Origin: Candidatus Bathyarchaeota archaeon
GTDB taxonomy: Archaea; Thermoproteota; Bathyarchaeia; Bathyarchaeales; Bathycorpusculaceae
Reading direction: 5' to 3'
Assembly (NCBI GenBank): GCA_016927895.1
Contig: JAFGLT010000044.1
Coordinates: 1-35,575, forward strand
Length of the DNA: 35,575 nucleotides
The notes beneath the pieces were generated by a model. That model was given only the letters and a program-made list of their open reading frames with translations, was not told where the DNA came from and searched no databases. Position 1 is the first letter of the stretch. Every line of letters starts with the position of its first letter. This document shows positions 1 through 9,751 of this stretch, in pieces. The translations under genes were made by a program, and so were the position numbers.

Positions 1-936
1 CCGATAGTCCTCATCTCAGTGCAGTTCGTTTTCGTCTTCTACTCAGCCAACTTCATCGCACGAACCGCTGACTGGCACATAACCAAAGCCAACCCTTCAA
101 TACACCTCCTGAAATATAATTTGCCAATCAAAGAACACGATGACCTCAAGCAAACCCTCACGCAAGACCAAGTATTGGCAATAAAGAAGCAAGTCTACGA
201 TGAAATCTTGGCAAAACGCGGCGAAATCAACTGCGACGCTGCACAAAAAGTCTTCGGAAAACACGGCATAACATGCCAACCAGAGAACCTATCGGCTAAA
301 AAAGTAAACGTGTACGAACTCGTGAAGAAAGTAGCTGACAAATTCGGTTTTCCAGTGCCAAAAATCGTGGTGTCAAACACCATGGTTCCGAACGCCGCCG
401 CTGCTGGCCCCACTCCAAATCGCGGCGTAGTCCTGATAACTACGGGCCTGCTGGTTCAGCTTGAAGAAGAAGAAGTCATCAGCGTGCTGGGCCACGAGTT
501 CGGACACCTGAAAGGACGAGACCCGCTCCTTCTTTACGGGTTAACCTCCGCCGAGTTCCTCTTCAGATTCTACGTGCTTTTCCCACTATTCCCGTTCATC
601 TTCGGCTCGTTCCTGTTCTTCATCTACTTCTGGGCGGTAATGGTAGTAATATTCTTCATAGCTAAATTCTTCGAGGCGCGAGCAGACCTTACATCAGCCA
701 TAAAAATGGGCAAACCCGAAGTCTTAGCCGGCGCCCTAGAAAAAATCGGCTTCCAAAGACTACTTTACGAGCGGGCCCCATCCTTCCGCGTTCAAGAATG
801 GCTGGGTTTAGACCCGCATCCACCCATATACTTCAGAGTGAACCGCCTAGAGAAACTTAAAGCACCAGAAAAAGTGAAGCATCCTCTAATCCAATCAATA
901 AAAGACGTCTTATCAGGATTCAGAGACGCCATATAA
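1..936 (+). CDS. M48 family (HtpX/Ste24-like) membrane metallopeptidase, 5' truncated by window
   Basis: HEFGH zinc motif in 'VISVLGHEFGHLKGRD'; flanking TM segments; downstream 'FFEARADLTSA'; frame open to the window edge. Confidence 0.88.
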   Translation, partial: PIVLISVQFVFVFYSANFIARTADWHITKANPSIHLLKYNLPIKEHDDLKQTLTQDQVLAIKKQVYDEILAKRGEINCDAAQKVFGKHGITCQPENLSAKKVNVYELVKKVADKFGFPVPKIVVSNTMVPNAAAAGPTPNRGVVLITTGLLVQLEEEEVISVLGHEFGHLKGRDPLLLYGLTSAEFLFRFYVLFPLFPFIFGSFLFFIYFWAVMVVIFFIAKFFEARADLTSAIKMGKPEVLAGALEKIGFQRLLYERAPSFRVQEWLGLDPHPPIYFRVNRLEKLKAPEKVKHPLIQSIKDVLSGFRDAI

Positions 937-1047
937 GCAAAAGGAAAACTTGTTTCCCCCGCCATGCCGCGAATACAAGTTTGTTTTGTTTGCTGGAAAC
1001 AGTAAATTCTTTATATGCTCAGGGATTATTTCCAGTAAAAAAGGTGG

Positions 1048-1959
1048 TTGACCGCGGTTATCAAAAGCAGCACTTCAAAGCTCACGGCAGCAATCGCTGT
1101 ACTAACGTTCATAGTCGGCGCCACAGCTGTTTCTTATTCTGTGACGCTGTTTTTGGCAAACTATAGCCAGCAAGAGCAGCCAATAGTCTTGCGCGTTACG
1201 CAATGGTCGGGTTACATGGTAGCATCAGATGTGCAAATTGATGTGCAAAATCGTTCTTCTGTGGTGAGCAGCGTCAGTGGTTCTTGGACAGTGCCAGAGG
1301 TGAATGCTTCTGAGAACATGACGTTTTCAGGCGTGTGGGTGGGTATAGGCGGCTACGGAGAAGATACTTTGATTCAGACAGGAACTGAACAGGAATACGT
1401 TAACGGAAAAACTGTCTATTATGCGTGGTATGAACTTTTGCCTGATTATTTAGTTCGCGTCAACAACATTCATCTGCAACCGGGCGACACGATGACAGCC
1501 TCTATAAGCCTCGTAAATGAAAACACGAACACTTGGGCAATAACAATTAGGGATGTCACTCGAGACGAACAATTCAAAAAAACTTTTATCTACAACTCTT
1601 CGCGTTTATCAGCGGAATGGGTTGTTGAGAGGCCAAAGGTTAACGGTACGGTCAGCACTTTAGCGGACTTCGGAAACGTGACATTCACTGAGTGCAAAGC
1701 AACCTTAGACGGCGTCACTGGGGCAATTGGCAATTTTTCCTACGCGCAGCTTGTAATGCAGGAGGAGGATACACCGCTGGTTTCAGTTTCATCCCTTGAC
1801 GGCGACGAATCAGGTTTCACTGTAAGCTACTTGGAACCGCCAAGCCCAACCGCGTCGGCAAACGATTCAGCACAGAATGTTGCAGCCAAAACCGGCGCTT
1901 TCTCAGTGTACACGAAAACTGTGGGTTCCAAAAGGCCCAGAGAATTTTCTTTTGTTTAG
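1048..1959 (+). CDS. Membrane-anchored G1-like (eqolisin/glutamic) peptidase
   Basis: N-terminal TM, then 'GSWTVPEV...FSGVWVGIGG....LIQTGTEQEYVNGKTVYYAWYELLP' and 'SAEWVVERP', matching the G1 family Gln and Glu motif blocks; TTG start. Confidence 0.75.
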   Translation: MTAVIKSSTSKLTAAIAVLTFIVGATAVSYSVTLFLANYSQQEQPIVLRVTQWSGYMVASDVQIDVQNRSSVVSSVSGSWTVPEVNASENMTFSGVWVGIGGYGEDTLIQTGTEQEYVNGKTVYYAWYELLPDYLVRVNNIHLQPGDTMTASISLVNENTNTWAITIRDVTRDEQFKKTFIYNSSRLSAEWVVERPKVNGTVSTLADFGNVTFTECKATLDGVTGAIGNFSYAQLVMQEEDTPLVSVSSLDGDESGFTVSYLEPPSPTASANDSAQNVAAKTGAFSVYTKTVGSKRPREFSFV

Positions 1960-1988
1960 CTCTCTGTCTCCTTGAAAACTTTTATTCA

Positions 1989-2966
1989 TTGTTTCAATTT
2001 ACCCTTGTAGGAGGCTTAAGTTTGGGTTACGCTGTTCAGTTTATAACGCCTGAAGAGAAAGACATTCTTTACCAGAGTTACGAGTCAAGGTTTCTGTACA
2101 CTAACAAGGCTGAAATTTATGGTTGCTGCGTGAAGTTGCTGACTGAGCTGGAGCACGTGAAGAACGTGTGGGAAGACAACTTTTACACCATGAGCGAGAA
2201 CACAAGGTCTCATGCAAGGCTTATTGTACTTGAAGAAGCAGGTCAGCCGATGACTATCAAGTATGACCCTTACACTAAAACCGCTTTTCTGGTTAACGTG
2301 GACTATTACGGGTGGATAAAAAGCGTGGCGTTAGCTATGGCGGGTGATGTTTTGGAGGATGAACACAGGATTTATTCGGTTCACGGCGCTGCAATAGACG
2401 TGGGGTGCATGGGCGTTTCCATAATTGCGCCGTCAGGAACAGGTAAGACCACGCATTCTTGGGGGCTGTTGCGACTGGGAACTTCACGACTGGTTTCTGA
2501 CGACTGGTACTTCGTCAGGCTGTCCAACCGCGAACCGTTAGCGTTTGGCTCCGAAAAGAACTGTTACATCAACGCTGACATAGGCAAGATTTGGAACGAG
2601 TACGAACGGTTGGTTGACAAAGCAAGATTTGACAGGAAAGGCAGAGCAGTAGTAAACGTGAGGTGGATTGTAGGCGGAGGCGGCGTGATTCCCTTGGTGA
2701 CAATGAAAAAAATAATCCTGTTGAAAAGGGACCCAGACGACAAGAACATTGTGACTAAGCTGAGCACGGATGACGCTTTACAGTACCTATTGGCGCATGA
2801 CTTCTGCAACCCACATCAACTAGTGCGAGACAAGAGAAAAATCGAGCTTCGAAAAGAATTCTTTCGAAGATATTTCGAACAAACTGACGTTTACCTTGTT
2901 AACACGACTGGAACACCGCAAGCGACACAGTCGGAAATTAGGGCACTTTTATCGTTGAAAACGTAG
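1989..2966 (+). CDS. HPr kinase/PEPCK-fold-like P-loop protein
   Basis: Walker A 'GVSIIAPSGTGKTTHSWGLLR' and following 'LVSDDWYFVRL', as in the HprK C-terminal kinase fold. Confidence 0.65.
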   Translation: MFQFTLVGGLSLGYAVQFITPEEKDILYQSYESRFLYTNKAEIYGCCVKLLTELEHVKNVWEDNFYTMSENTRSHARLIVLEEAGQPMTIKYDPYTKTAFLVNVDYYGWIKSVALAMAGDVLEDEHRIYSVHGAAIDVGCMGVSIIAPSGTGKTTHSWGLLRLGTSRLVSDDWYFVRLSNREPLAFGSEKNCYINADIGKIWNEYERLVDKARFDRKGRAVVNVRWIVGGGGVIPLVTMKKIILLKRDPDDKNIVTKLSTDDALQYLLAHDFCNPHQLVRDKRKIELRKEFFRRYFEQTDVYLVNTTGTPQATQSEIRALLSLKT

Positions 2967-3039
2967 GTTAGTAACGCAAAAAAGAAATACCGCCTCAAAA
3001 TAGAGTAAAACCCTCTGCTTAAGGAGGAAAACGCCTGAG

Positions 3040-4317
3040 TTGAAGCTGATATACGTGGCTATTGACGGTATGGGTGACCTGCCGATTGCTGAGTTAGGGA
3101 ATAAGACACCCTTGGAAGCGGCTAACACTCCCCACTTGGACTTTCTCGCGGAAAACGGAAAAACAGGGCTGATGTACACTGTTAAAAAAGGCGTTGCCCC
3201 CGAAAGCGACGTGGCAGTAATTTCGCTTCTCGGTTATGACCCGTTCAAGTACAGCACTGGACGCGGCGTAATCGAAGCAGTAGGCGCTGGCCTTGACATG
3301 AAGGACGGCGACTTGGCGTTGCGATGCAACTTTGCTACTTTAGGCAAAGGCAGAGAGATACTTGACCGCAGAGTGAAAAGAACCCTCACCACCGAGGAAG
3401 CCAAAGAGCTAAGCGACACCGTAAACGAAAAGATAACTTTGGAGTCGTGCCCCGCAACATTCGAGTTCAAGAGCACGCTGGGTCACCGCGCAGTTCTTCT
3501 TTTCAAGGGCAAAGCCCGCTGTCTCTCCGGCAAGATAACAAACAGCGACCCCGCTTACTCCTACGTGAACGGCATAGGCGAAGCCACACCAGACGCGGAT
3601 ATGGTTCTCAAAAAAAGCGAGCCTATGGAGAACACAGAAGAAGCGCGCAACGCAGCAAACCTCGTTAACGAGTTCATAGAGAAGACACATAAAGTGTGGG
3701 AAAACCACCCCATAAACAAGAAACGCGCCGCAGCAGGCAAACTCAAAGCAAACTGCGTCCTCACACGGGATGCAGGCAGCCAGTTGCCCAAGTTCTTCAA
3801 CATCAACGAAAGGTACAACGTGAAGTTTGCGGCGCTTGCAGACATGCAAGCGGAAAGGGGCATAGCCCACCTAGCTGGTATGGAAGCAACTTTGTTGCCG
3901 CCGCCGTCAGGAGACCTTAAAAAAGACTGCACTCTCAGAGTCAAGAAGCTACTGGACATACTGCCCAGCTACGACTGCTTCTACATTCACCTTAAAGGAC
4001 CAGACGAACCTGGTCACGACGGCAACTGCAACCTAAAAACCAGAGTAATCGCCGCCATCGACGAATACTTTTTCGGTCCACTGCTAAAGGAAATATCGCT
4101 GAAAGACCACCTGTTCTGCGTAACCTGCGACCACGCAACACCTTGCGCCTTGAAAGTGCACAGCGACACACCAGTACCAGTGCTCATATCAGGCGGCAAA
4201 GTAACCGACAAACAAGCAGGCAAATTCTCCGAGAAAAACTGCACGAAAGGAAGCCTAGGTACTTTAGAACACGCCTACGAGTTAATGCCAAAACTCATGG
4301 GACTCCTGAAAAAATAG
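3040..4317 (+). CDS. apgM: 2,3-bisphosphoglycerate-independent phosphoglycerate mutase, archaeal type
   Basis: 'YVAIDGMGDLPIAELGNKTPLEAANTPHLDFLAENGKTGLMYTV', 'PESDVAVISLLGYDP', 'HLKGPDEPGHDGN', 'CDHATPCALKVHSDTPVPVLI'. Confidence 0.95.
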   Translation: MKLIYVAIDGMGDLPIAELGNKTPLEAANTPHLDFLAENGKTGLMYTVKKGVAPESDVAVISLLGYDPFKYSTGRGVIEAVGAGLDMKDGDLALRCNFATLGKGREILDRRVKRTLTTEEAKELSDTVNEKITLESCPATFEFKSTLGHRAVLLFKGKARCLSGKITNSDPAYSYVNGIGEATPDADMVLKKSEPMENTEEARNAANLVNEFIEKTHKVWENHPINKKRAAAGKLKANCVLTRDAGSQLPKFFNINERYNVKFAALADMQAERGIAHLAGMEATLLPPPSGDLKKDCTLRVKKLLDILPSYDCFYIHLKGPDEPGHDGNCNLKTRVIAAIDEYFFGPLLKEISLKDHLFCVTCDHATPCALKVHSDTPVPVLISGGKVTDKQAGKFSEKNCTKGSLGTLEHAYELMPKLMGLLKK

Positions 4318-4321
4318 CTTA

Positions 4322-4366
4322 GTCAAGAAATTTTGAGTCAAGAAATCTTTACGAGAACATTTTTAC
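4322..4366 (+). promoter_or_regulatory. Tandem palindromic promoter element plus TATA-like box upstream of 4403
   Basis: GTCAAGAAATTTTGAG / GTCAAGAAATCTTTAC, left half-sites 15 bp apart, followed by GAGAACA-TTTTTACA. Confidence 0.6.
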
Positions 4367-4402
4367 AATGAAACAAGCTTAATTTTATTTGGTGCTTCAC
4401 TA

Positions 4403-5503
4403 TTGGCTATTATGAGATGGGCAGTTTTAGCAACTGCTATCCTAGTCATTGTTTTCTTAATGGCACCATTAGCTCAAAGGGGAAACGTGGAAGCGAATCC
4501 TTATACTTTTAGTCCTGGAGTTTATGTTTACTCTCCAAAACCTGAAAAGGTTTATTGGGAACCAAATGTTGAAATTTCCTTTAAAATCATTCTTGATAAT
4601 GATTTGGCACAAATTAATTCCTTTTTTTACACGTTAGATAACAAAGCTAGGTCCCCGTTGACCTTCACCCGCGGCACGGAAGACCATCATGTTAATTATG
4701 ATAAGTATTATCCTAACTGGGAGACGTATACAGTTAATACAATTACAGTTCATAAAACTCTAAACTTGACTGATGGTACTCACAGAATAGCAGTTTTCGC
4801 TCAATATTCTGATGGAACAATCAAATCTGTTTTTTATAGATCAATAACTGTGGATATAACAGGGGCAATACCCTGCACACCCTTTATTATTTCACCTCTA
4901 AATCAAGCAACCTACAATACTACAGAAGTAGCATTAACTTACACAATAGAAAAAGAGATCCTTTGGTCCTACTATTCCTTAGATTCCGTTGATAACTCTG
5001 ATTTGAAATATTTTGAAGGTAATATGACCCTGCATAGCCTTTCTGAAGGTCAGCATAAGTTGAGATTATATGTAACTGCAAATCTCAAACCCGAAGTAGA
5101 CCCTATGTATGGACAACCCAATTATCATTCAACAGGGCAAACAATCAGCTTTTATGTGGATACAACGCCTCCAAAGGTCAGCAATCTATCCGTTAACGAC
5201 ATGGACTCAGGTGATACGATTCTTAGTTTCACTGTTGATGAAGAAGCAAGCTGGGTTGGTTACAGTTTGGATAATCAAGCAAATGTAACAGTTACTGATG
5301 ATGTTGTTTTAGGAGACTTGCCTATTGGTTCTCACAATGTAACGGTTTACGCTGAGGATACCGCTGGAAACATGGGTGTCTCAGAACCATTTTTCTTTTC
5401 TGTGGTAGAGCCTTTCCCAACTACATTGGTGTTAGCCCCTGTGATGACGGGGACTATTGTCGGCTTAGGTCTGCTGGTTTACTTCAAGAAACGCAAACAC
5501 TAA
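4403..5503 (+). CDS. Secreted/membrane-anchored Ig-like surface protein with VYFKKRKH tail
   Basis: Signal peptide-like N-terminus, Ig-like module 'VGYSLDNQANVTVTDDVVLGDLPIGSHNVTVYAEDTAGN', C-terminal TM then FKKRKH. Confidence 0.8.
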   Translation: MAIMRWAVLATAILVIVFLMAPLAQRGNVEANPYTFSPGVYVYSPKPEKVYWEPNVEISFKIILDNDLAQINSFFYTLDNKARSPLTFTRGTEDHHVNYDKYYPNWETYTVNTITVHKTLNLTDGTHRIAVFAQYSDGTIKSVFYRSITVDITGAIPCTPFIISPLNQATYNTTEVALTYTIEKEILWSYYSLDSVDNSDLKYFEGNMTLHSLSEGQHKLRLYVTANLKPEVDPMYGQPNYHSTGQTISFYVDTTPPKVSNLSVNDMDSGDTILSFTVDEEASWVGYSLDNQANVTVTDDVVLGDLPIGSHNVTVYAEDTAGNMGVSEPFFFSVVEPFPTTLVLAPVMTGTIVGLGLLVYFKKRKH

Positions 5504-5812
5504 ACAGAGGAAATGTTTGTTCACTTTTGCTTTCCCATGAGCGGCTTATGCCACAAATTCGAACACGGGTCTACGCTAAAGTCATACCCATATACAGGGG
5601 GATGTAAGTCAAAAATCGCAAAGCAGTTCAACGCTACCTCAAAAAACGGAAAAAATGGAAGCTGCTAGTTATGCTTTTCCTGAGCTTCCGAAACTGCCAT
5701 CCCTCACCATAAACGACCAACAAACAAGATTCAAAGGGCGATTCAAAACTCAGTTTATGGCAAATTTCGAATGGCAAACTTATATTACTGGAAACAAAGA
5801 AGCAATTAATAG

Positions 5813-6739
5813 GTGAACGTATTGATTGATTGGACTCAAAAAGAAGTTCTAATTTTAGCCTTTGACCACCGTTCCTCATTTACAAAAAAACTGTTCGGCA
5901 TCAAAAACCGCCAGCCAACAGCGGAAGAAAAAAAACACATAGAAGAATACAAAAAGCTGATTTTTATGGGCTTTCGTCAAGCTTTGGAAAAATCTGTTCC
6001 CAAAGAAATTGCTGGACTATTGGTAGATGAAGAATATGGCACTGACATACTTCGAGAAGCCAAAAAAAACGGCTTTACATTTGCCATGCCAGTGGAAAAA
6101 TCGGGTCAAGCCGAATTTGACTTTGAATACGGCGAAGACTACGCCAAACACATAGAAATGTTCGACCCAACTTTCGTAAAAGTTTTAGTACGTTATAACC
6201 CAGCAGAAGACACCATGCCAAATCAACGACAACTGAAAAGGCTGAAAACGCTCAGCGACTACCTACAAAAAACTAGCAAACCCCTTCTCTTTGAACTGAT
6301 AGTCCCCGCAACCCCACAGCAATTGACTGAATCTGCAGATTCCAAGGAGACATACGACTTGAAGTTACGTCCCAAATTAATGGTTAAAAGCATGCAGGAA
6401 ATTCAGGATGCTGAAATTGAGCCTTCAGTCTGGAAAGTAGAAGGAGTAGAAAACCCCAACGACGCAAAAGCCATCGTAAATCAAGCTCAAAGCGGTGGAA
6501 GACAAGTAGGTATCATAACTCTTGGACGAGGAGAATCCAAAGAACAAGTGCGCAAATGGCTTGCCGTTGGCGCCAAAATACCTGGGATAATTGGGTTCGC
6601 CGTTGGAAGAACCATTTTTATGCAACCGCTATGCGAATACAAGGCTGGAACAATTAGCCAGAATGAAGCAGTTGAAAAAATTGCTCTTAACTACGCTGAT
6701 TTAGTAAAATTATGGCAAAACGAAAAGCAAAAGCGGTAA
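5813..6739 (+). CDS. DUF2090/IolC-IolJ-type (2-deoxy-5-keto-gluconate-6-P aldolase-like) protein
   Basis: 'LILAFDHRSSFTKKLFG', 'LVDEEYGTDILREA', 'FELIVPAT', 'WKVEGVE', 'IITLGRGESKEQVRKWL', 'IIGFAVGRTIF'; GTG start. Confidence 0.75.
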   Translation: MNVLIDWTQKEVLILAFDHRSSFTKKLFGIKNRQPTAEEKKHIEEYKKLIFMGFRQALEKSVPKEIAGLLVDEEYGTDILREAKKNGFTFAMPVEKSGQAEFDFEYGEDYAKHIEMFDPTFVKVLVRYNPAEDTMPNQRQLKRLKTLSDYLQKTSKPLLFELIVPATPQQLTESADSKETYDLKLRPKLMVKSMQEIQDAEIEPSVWKVEGVENPNDAKAIVNQAQSGGRQVGIITLGRGESKEQVRKWLAVGAKIPGIIGFAVGRTIFMQPLCEYKAGTISQNEAVEKIALNYADLVKLWQNEKQKR

Positions 6740-6829
6740 CGCATCACCCTATCCAAGAGCATTATCACGCCCTAACTATTTTTAATATTTTTTCCAGTAT
6801 TCAATGACACATGGTTTAATCTGCGCAGC

Positions 6830-7297
6830 TTAGTATGGTTTACGGCTTAACCCTATGAAAACTGCAACGCCGCCTACGCTGACAACCGCAATTAGTATGA
6901 CCATAAACAGCATCTGTGGCATCCCAAAAATGTAATGGGTAATATCATAATTCAGCGTCACAAGCTTGTGCTCCGTTTGGTCAGTGTTAGTAAAGTTCAA
7001 CGAGCATTCGCCATCAACGTCGCAGACGAAACTTGTACTGAAGTCGCCTACTTCTCCGAGGTTTTGCACAGTACCGTTTGGAAAGGCTATAGAGAATTGT
7101 ATACGGCTACTAGTTGCTCCGATAACTTTGATCTGAATAAAAACACGATCTTCAGCTATCAAATTAAGGGGGTGAATTACTTCGTCGCCCTGCTTTACTG
7201 TGAAACTAGCAGTGTTGGCTTCCCCAAGCCCTACGAGAAAAGCAATCAGCACTAAAATAACAGGAAAGACGCAACACGTTTTCCTAAGATTTGCCAT
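6830..7297 (-). CDS. Small secreted/membrane-anchored protein, unknown function
   Basis: Signal peptide, beta-rich ectodomain, C-terminal TM. Confidence 0.6.
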   Translation of the reverse strand: MANLRKTCCVFPVILVLIAFLVGLGEANTASFTVKQGDEVIHPLNLIAEDRVFIQIKVIGATSSRIQFSIAFPNGTVQNLGEVGDFSTSFVCDVDGECSLNFTNTDQTEHKLVTLNYDITHYIFGMPQMLFMVILIAVVSVGGVAVFIGLSRKPY

Positions 7298-7449
7298 AGC
7301 AATCCTACTTCTAGCGTTTCACCCCATAATTCTTATGAAACCGCAATTCATAATCAGAATACTAATCTAAACGCAAGCTAGCGCCACATTAAACCACAAC
7401 GCAAAATTTACTAAGTTACCCACACAACTGTTCCAAGAGGTGCATTGCC

Positions 7450-7671
7450 GTGACATGCTACTTCAGGCACCTGAAACATGTTTTCGAAAAAGCAGGCATA
7501 GAAATTACTCCCACAAACAAAAAGGAAATAGACAGAATTATCCATGATATTGTAAGCGTTAACTACAAAAATTGCCCCGCCACTTGGACACAAGCAAAAA
7601 CGCTCATTTTAGAAGACGAAGCAAAATTTGCTTCAATGTTAAAAGCTGCGTGGGAAAAACACACAATCTAG
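7450..7671 (+). CDS. Conserved-looking small hypothetical protein (73 aa)
   Basis: Well-formed ORF, GTG start, acidic/alpha-helical. Confidence 0.55.
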   Translation: MTCYFRHLKHVFEKAGIEITPTNKKEIDRIIHDIVSVNYKNCPATWTQAKTLILEDEAKFASMLKAAWEKHTI

Positions 7672-7677
7672 TTTCAG

Positions 7678-8037
7678 TTAAGAACTAAGCAGGTCATTCA
7701 ATTGAACAAACAACTTCAGAAAACGCTGACCTTTTAGGGTTGCAACATACTTGTTCCTGTCAGCCACAAGTAAACCCTGAAAAGTCATGTACCCCAGATA
7801 CTTCTTCAACTGGGCATAATTCAGGTTTACCTTATACATAATATCCGTCTTAGCCTTTTGCTGTATACAATAGCACAGAATTTCCGCCATAATCTCCATC
7901 CGCTCTCGTTTTGAACCACTGGCGAAGTCCCAACCATTATTAAGCCTCATCTTCAGCTTCGTTTCGTCACCATATTCCAGCAACACCACCTGACGGTTAT
8001 CACTAACCCTATTTACTCTCACAATACCACTCCCCAT
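7678..8037 (-). CDS. Winged-helix ArnR1-like/archaeal N-terminal transcriptional regulator domain protein
   Basis: Start revised to the internal ATG (MGSGIVRV...); 'EIMAEILCYCIQQKAKTDIMYKVNLNYAQLKKYLGYMTFQGLLV', typical archaeal small wHTH. Confidence 0.75.
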   Translation of the reverse strand: MGSGIVRVNRVSDNRQVVLLEYGDETKLKMRLNNGWDFASGSKRERMEIMAEILCYCIQQKAKTDIMYKVNLNYAQLKKYLGYMTFQGLLVADRNKYVATLKGQRFLKLFVQLNDLLSS

Positions 8038-8089
8038 TTTCCTCCCCCTGTAAAATAAGTCTATAAACAGTTCACCTTCATAAAACAAT

Positions 8090-8599
8090 GTGACTGTATC
8101 AACACAACAACAAAAAAGCAAAAAAAACACCTCCCCACACACTTTAATAACACCGCAAAGAACAAAAAATGAGGGAAAAGACATACCCAAACAATTAACA
8201 ATTTTCTCAGATGGCGGCGCAAGAGGAAACCCTGGACCAGCAGCCATAGGATTCTTAATCCTCTCTGAAACTGGACAGGTTTTGACCGCAAAGTCGCGTT
8301 ACTTGGGCTCCCGCACGAACAATCAAGCTGAATACGAAGCGATAATAGCGGCACTTGAATCTGCAGTAGCTCTTCACGCCGATGAAGTCACCTGTCACCT
8401 CGACAGTCAACTAGTCGTCAAGCAAGTAACCGGAGAGTACCGCGTGAAAAACGCGGAGTTGAGGAAATTGTGGAGAAAAGTTCAAGAATTAACTAGAAGC
8501 TTCAAAAAATCCAGCTTCATAAGCGTACCCAGAACAAACAGCCAAATCCAAAAAGCGGATTCACTCGTCAACAAAGCATTAGATGCGCAACTCTGCTAG
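8090..8599 (+). CDS. Ribonuclease HI family protein
   Basis: 'IFSDGGARGNPGPAAIGFLI', 'RTNNQAEYEAIIAALE', 'CHLDSQLVVKQVTGEYRVKN'. Confidence 0.93.
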   Translation: MTVSTQQQKSKKNTSPHTLITPQRTKNEGKDIPKQLTIFSDGGARGNPGPAAIGFLILSETGQVLTAKSRYLGSRTNNQAEYEAIIAALESAVALHADEVTCHLDSQLVVKQVTGEYRVKNAELRKLWRKVQELTRSFKKSSFISVPRTNSQIQKADSLVNKALDAQLC

Positions 8600-8677
8600 C
8601 GCAATGCCGGAAAAAAGCAATAGCTGAAGGCAACACTTGATTTAGAATCTCTTAGTCTTACATGAAAAACAGGCAAG

Positions 8678-8854
8678 TTACCGAGTCTTCTTCACATATT
8701 GTGTATCGGAACAGGCAACTTGGATTTCAATGTCTTCGTCTACTAGGTGGGCTGTTCCGTCTGGGCAGTAGACTTTCTCGCCTTTACCGACCTTACTATA
8801 GCGTTTGCTACAAGCCTTAAATTGAGAACAACCATCACAATCTCGTGACAACAC
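8678..8854 (-). CDS. Cys-rich 58-aa miniprotein (not in the supplied ORF track)
   Basis: Hand translation from GTG: VLSRDCDGCSQFKACSKRYSKVGKGEKVYCPDGTAHLVDEDIEIQVACSDTQYVKKTR*; CxxC plus three further Cys. Confidence 0.6.
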   Translation of the reverse strand: MLSRDCDGCSQFKACSKRYSKVGKGEKVYCPDGTAHLVDEDIEIQVACSDTQYVKKTR

Positions 8855-9021
8855 TTCTCATCATCCCTTTTTTGAATGAGGTTAGTTCAACTTGCTTTTA
8901 TGTTTAGTTTCCTATCAATCTGTATTGTGTATATTAAATGGAGATACTGATTTAATGAGGGCTTTTTCTATTTCACGGTATTGAACACGTTTAAAAGAAA
9001 AAAGCGGCTCTTGATGCATGT

Positions 9022-9654
9022 TCACTTTCTTCGCCTAACAATCAACGCCAACAAAACCGTAATTATCACTGCCACCCCGATCAAGAGCGTGTAAAAAACA
9101 GCAGGGTCCAACCCCAGCAGTTGAGGCTGCCAAATGTTTGTCCTATCGACTATGGTGTTCATTGTATACTCTGGGAACTGTGAGTTTCCTTCAACAAGAA
9201 CGCCTGTGGCTTTGTCCCAGTAATACGTTGTTTCTGAAGTGGATGCGTGCGCAACTGTTCGTGTGGCACCAGCGTAAGTTCTCTCTTCAACGCTACTTAT
9301 GGTTATGTCACCCACGTTTTTGTCGAAGAAAGTGTCCCCGATGTCCAAGTTTGCAGGAATAATGAAGTCGTCTCCAAGCTGCCCCGTCTCCAAATTCAAA
9401 GTGATAGTCATGGTTTCCCTTGTTCCATTTGAATACTCCACTGTGATTTCAACACTGACGCTTTTTCCTTGAACATCCTTAATTTCCATCCTAGCCCACG
9501 TTACGTCGTGCCCCTCAGCAGGAGTTCCCGTGAATTCTACGTGATATTCTATCCAATCGCCAGTTTTCACACCCACAAAAACCTCAGCTAAAACGGTACC
9601 CAAACCAACAAGAACCGTGAACAAGATAATTGTTAAGCAAAGTTTCCTATTCAT
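9022..9654 (-). CDS. Secreted beta-rich protein with C-terminal TM anchor
   Basis: Signal peptide, 'GVKTGDWIEYHVEF', C-terminal 'LIGVAVIITVLLALIVRRRK'. Confidence 0.7.
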   Translation of the reverse strand: MNRKLCLTIILFTVLVGLGTVLAEVFVGVKTGDWIEYHVEFTGTPAEGHDVTWARMEIKDVQGKSVSVEITVEYSNGTRETMTITLNLETGQLGDDFIIPANLDIGDTFFDKNVGDITISSVEERTYAGATRTVAHASTSETTYYWDKATGVLVEGNSQFPEYTMNTIVDRTNIWQPQLLGLDPAVFYTLLIGVAVIITVLLALIVRRRK

Positions 9655-9751
9655 AGCACACCAAAACTACAGCTACTTTCTCGTTTTTAAGACTTTTAAA
9701 ATATTCAGAGAAAGAATTAGAAAAAACGTGCTACAAAGCCATTGGCGCTGT

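Noticed and set aside
2094-2109. GTCAAGGTTTCTGTAC inside the HprK-like CDS resembles the regulon palindrome in reverse
   Set aside because: Only one half-site plus spacer matches, it lies in well-formed coding sequence (YESRFLYT), and there is no TATA-like box at the conserved spacing.
3409-3959. Long minus-strand ORFs (153 and 132 aa) opposite apgM
   Set aside because: They mirror a strongly supported apgM gene; Cys/Val-rich composition is typical of spurious antisense frames.
5605-5710. Basic frame 'VKNRKAVQRYLKKRKKWKLL' hinting at a gene remnant
   Set aside because: No proper start codon, no recognised family; may simply be A-rich intergenic sequence.
7333-7353. Inverted repeat TTATGAA-N7-TTCATAA upstream of the 7297 minus-strand gene
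   Set aside because: AT-rich, single copy; could be an operator but no supporting recurrence in the window.
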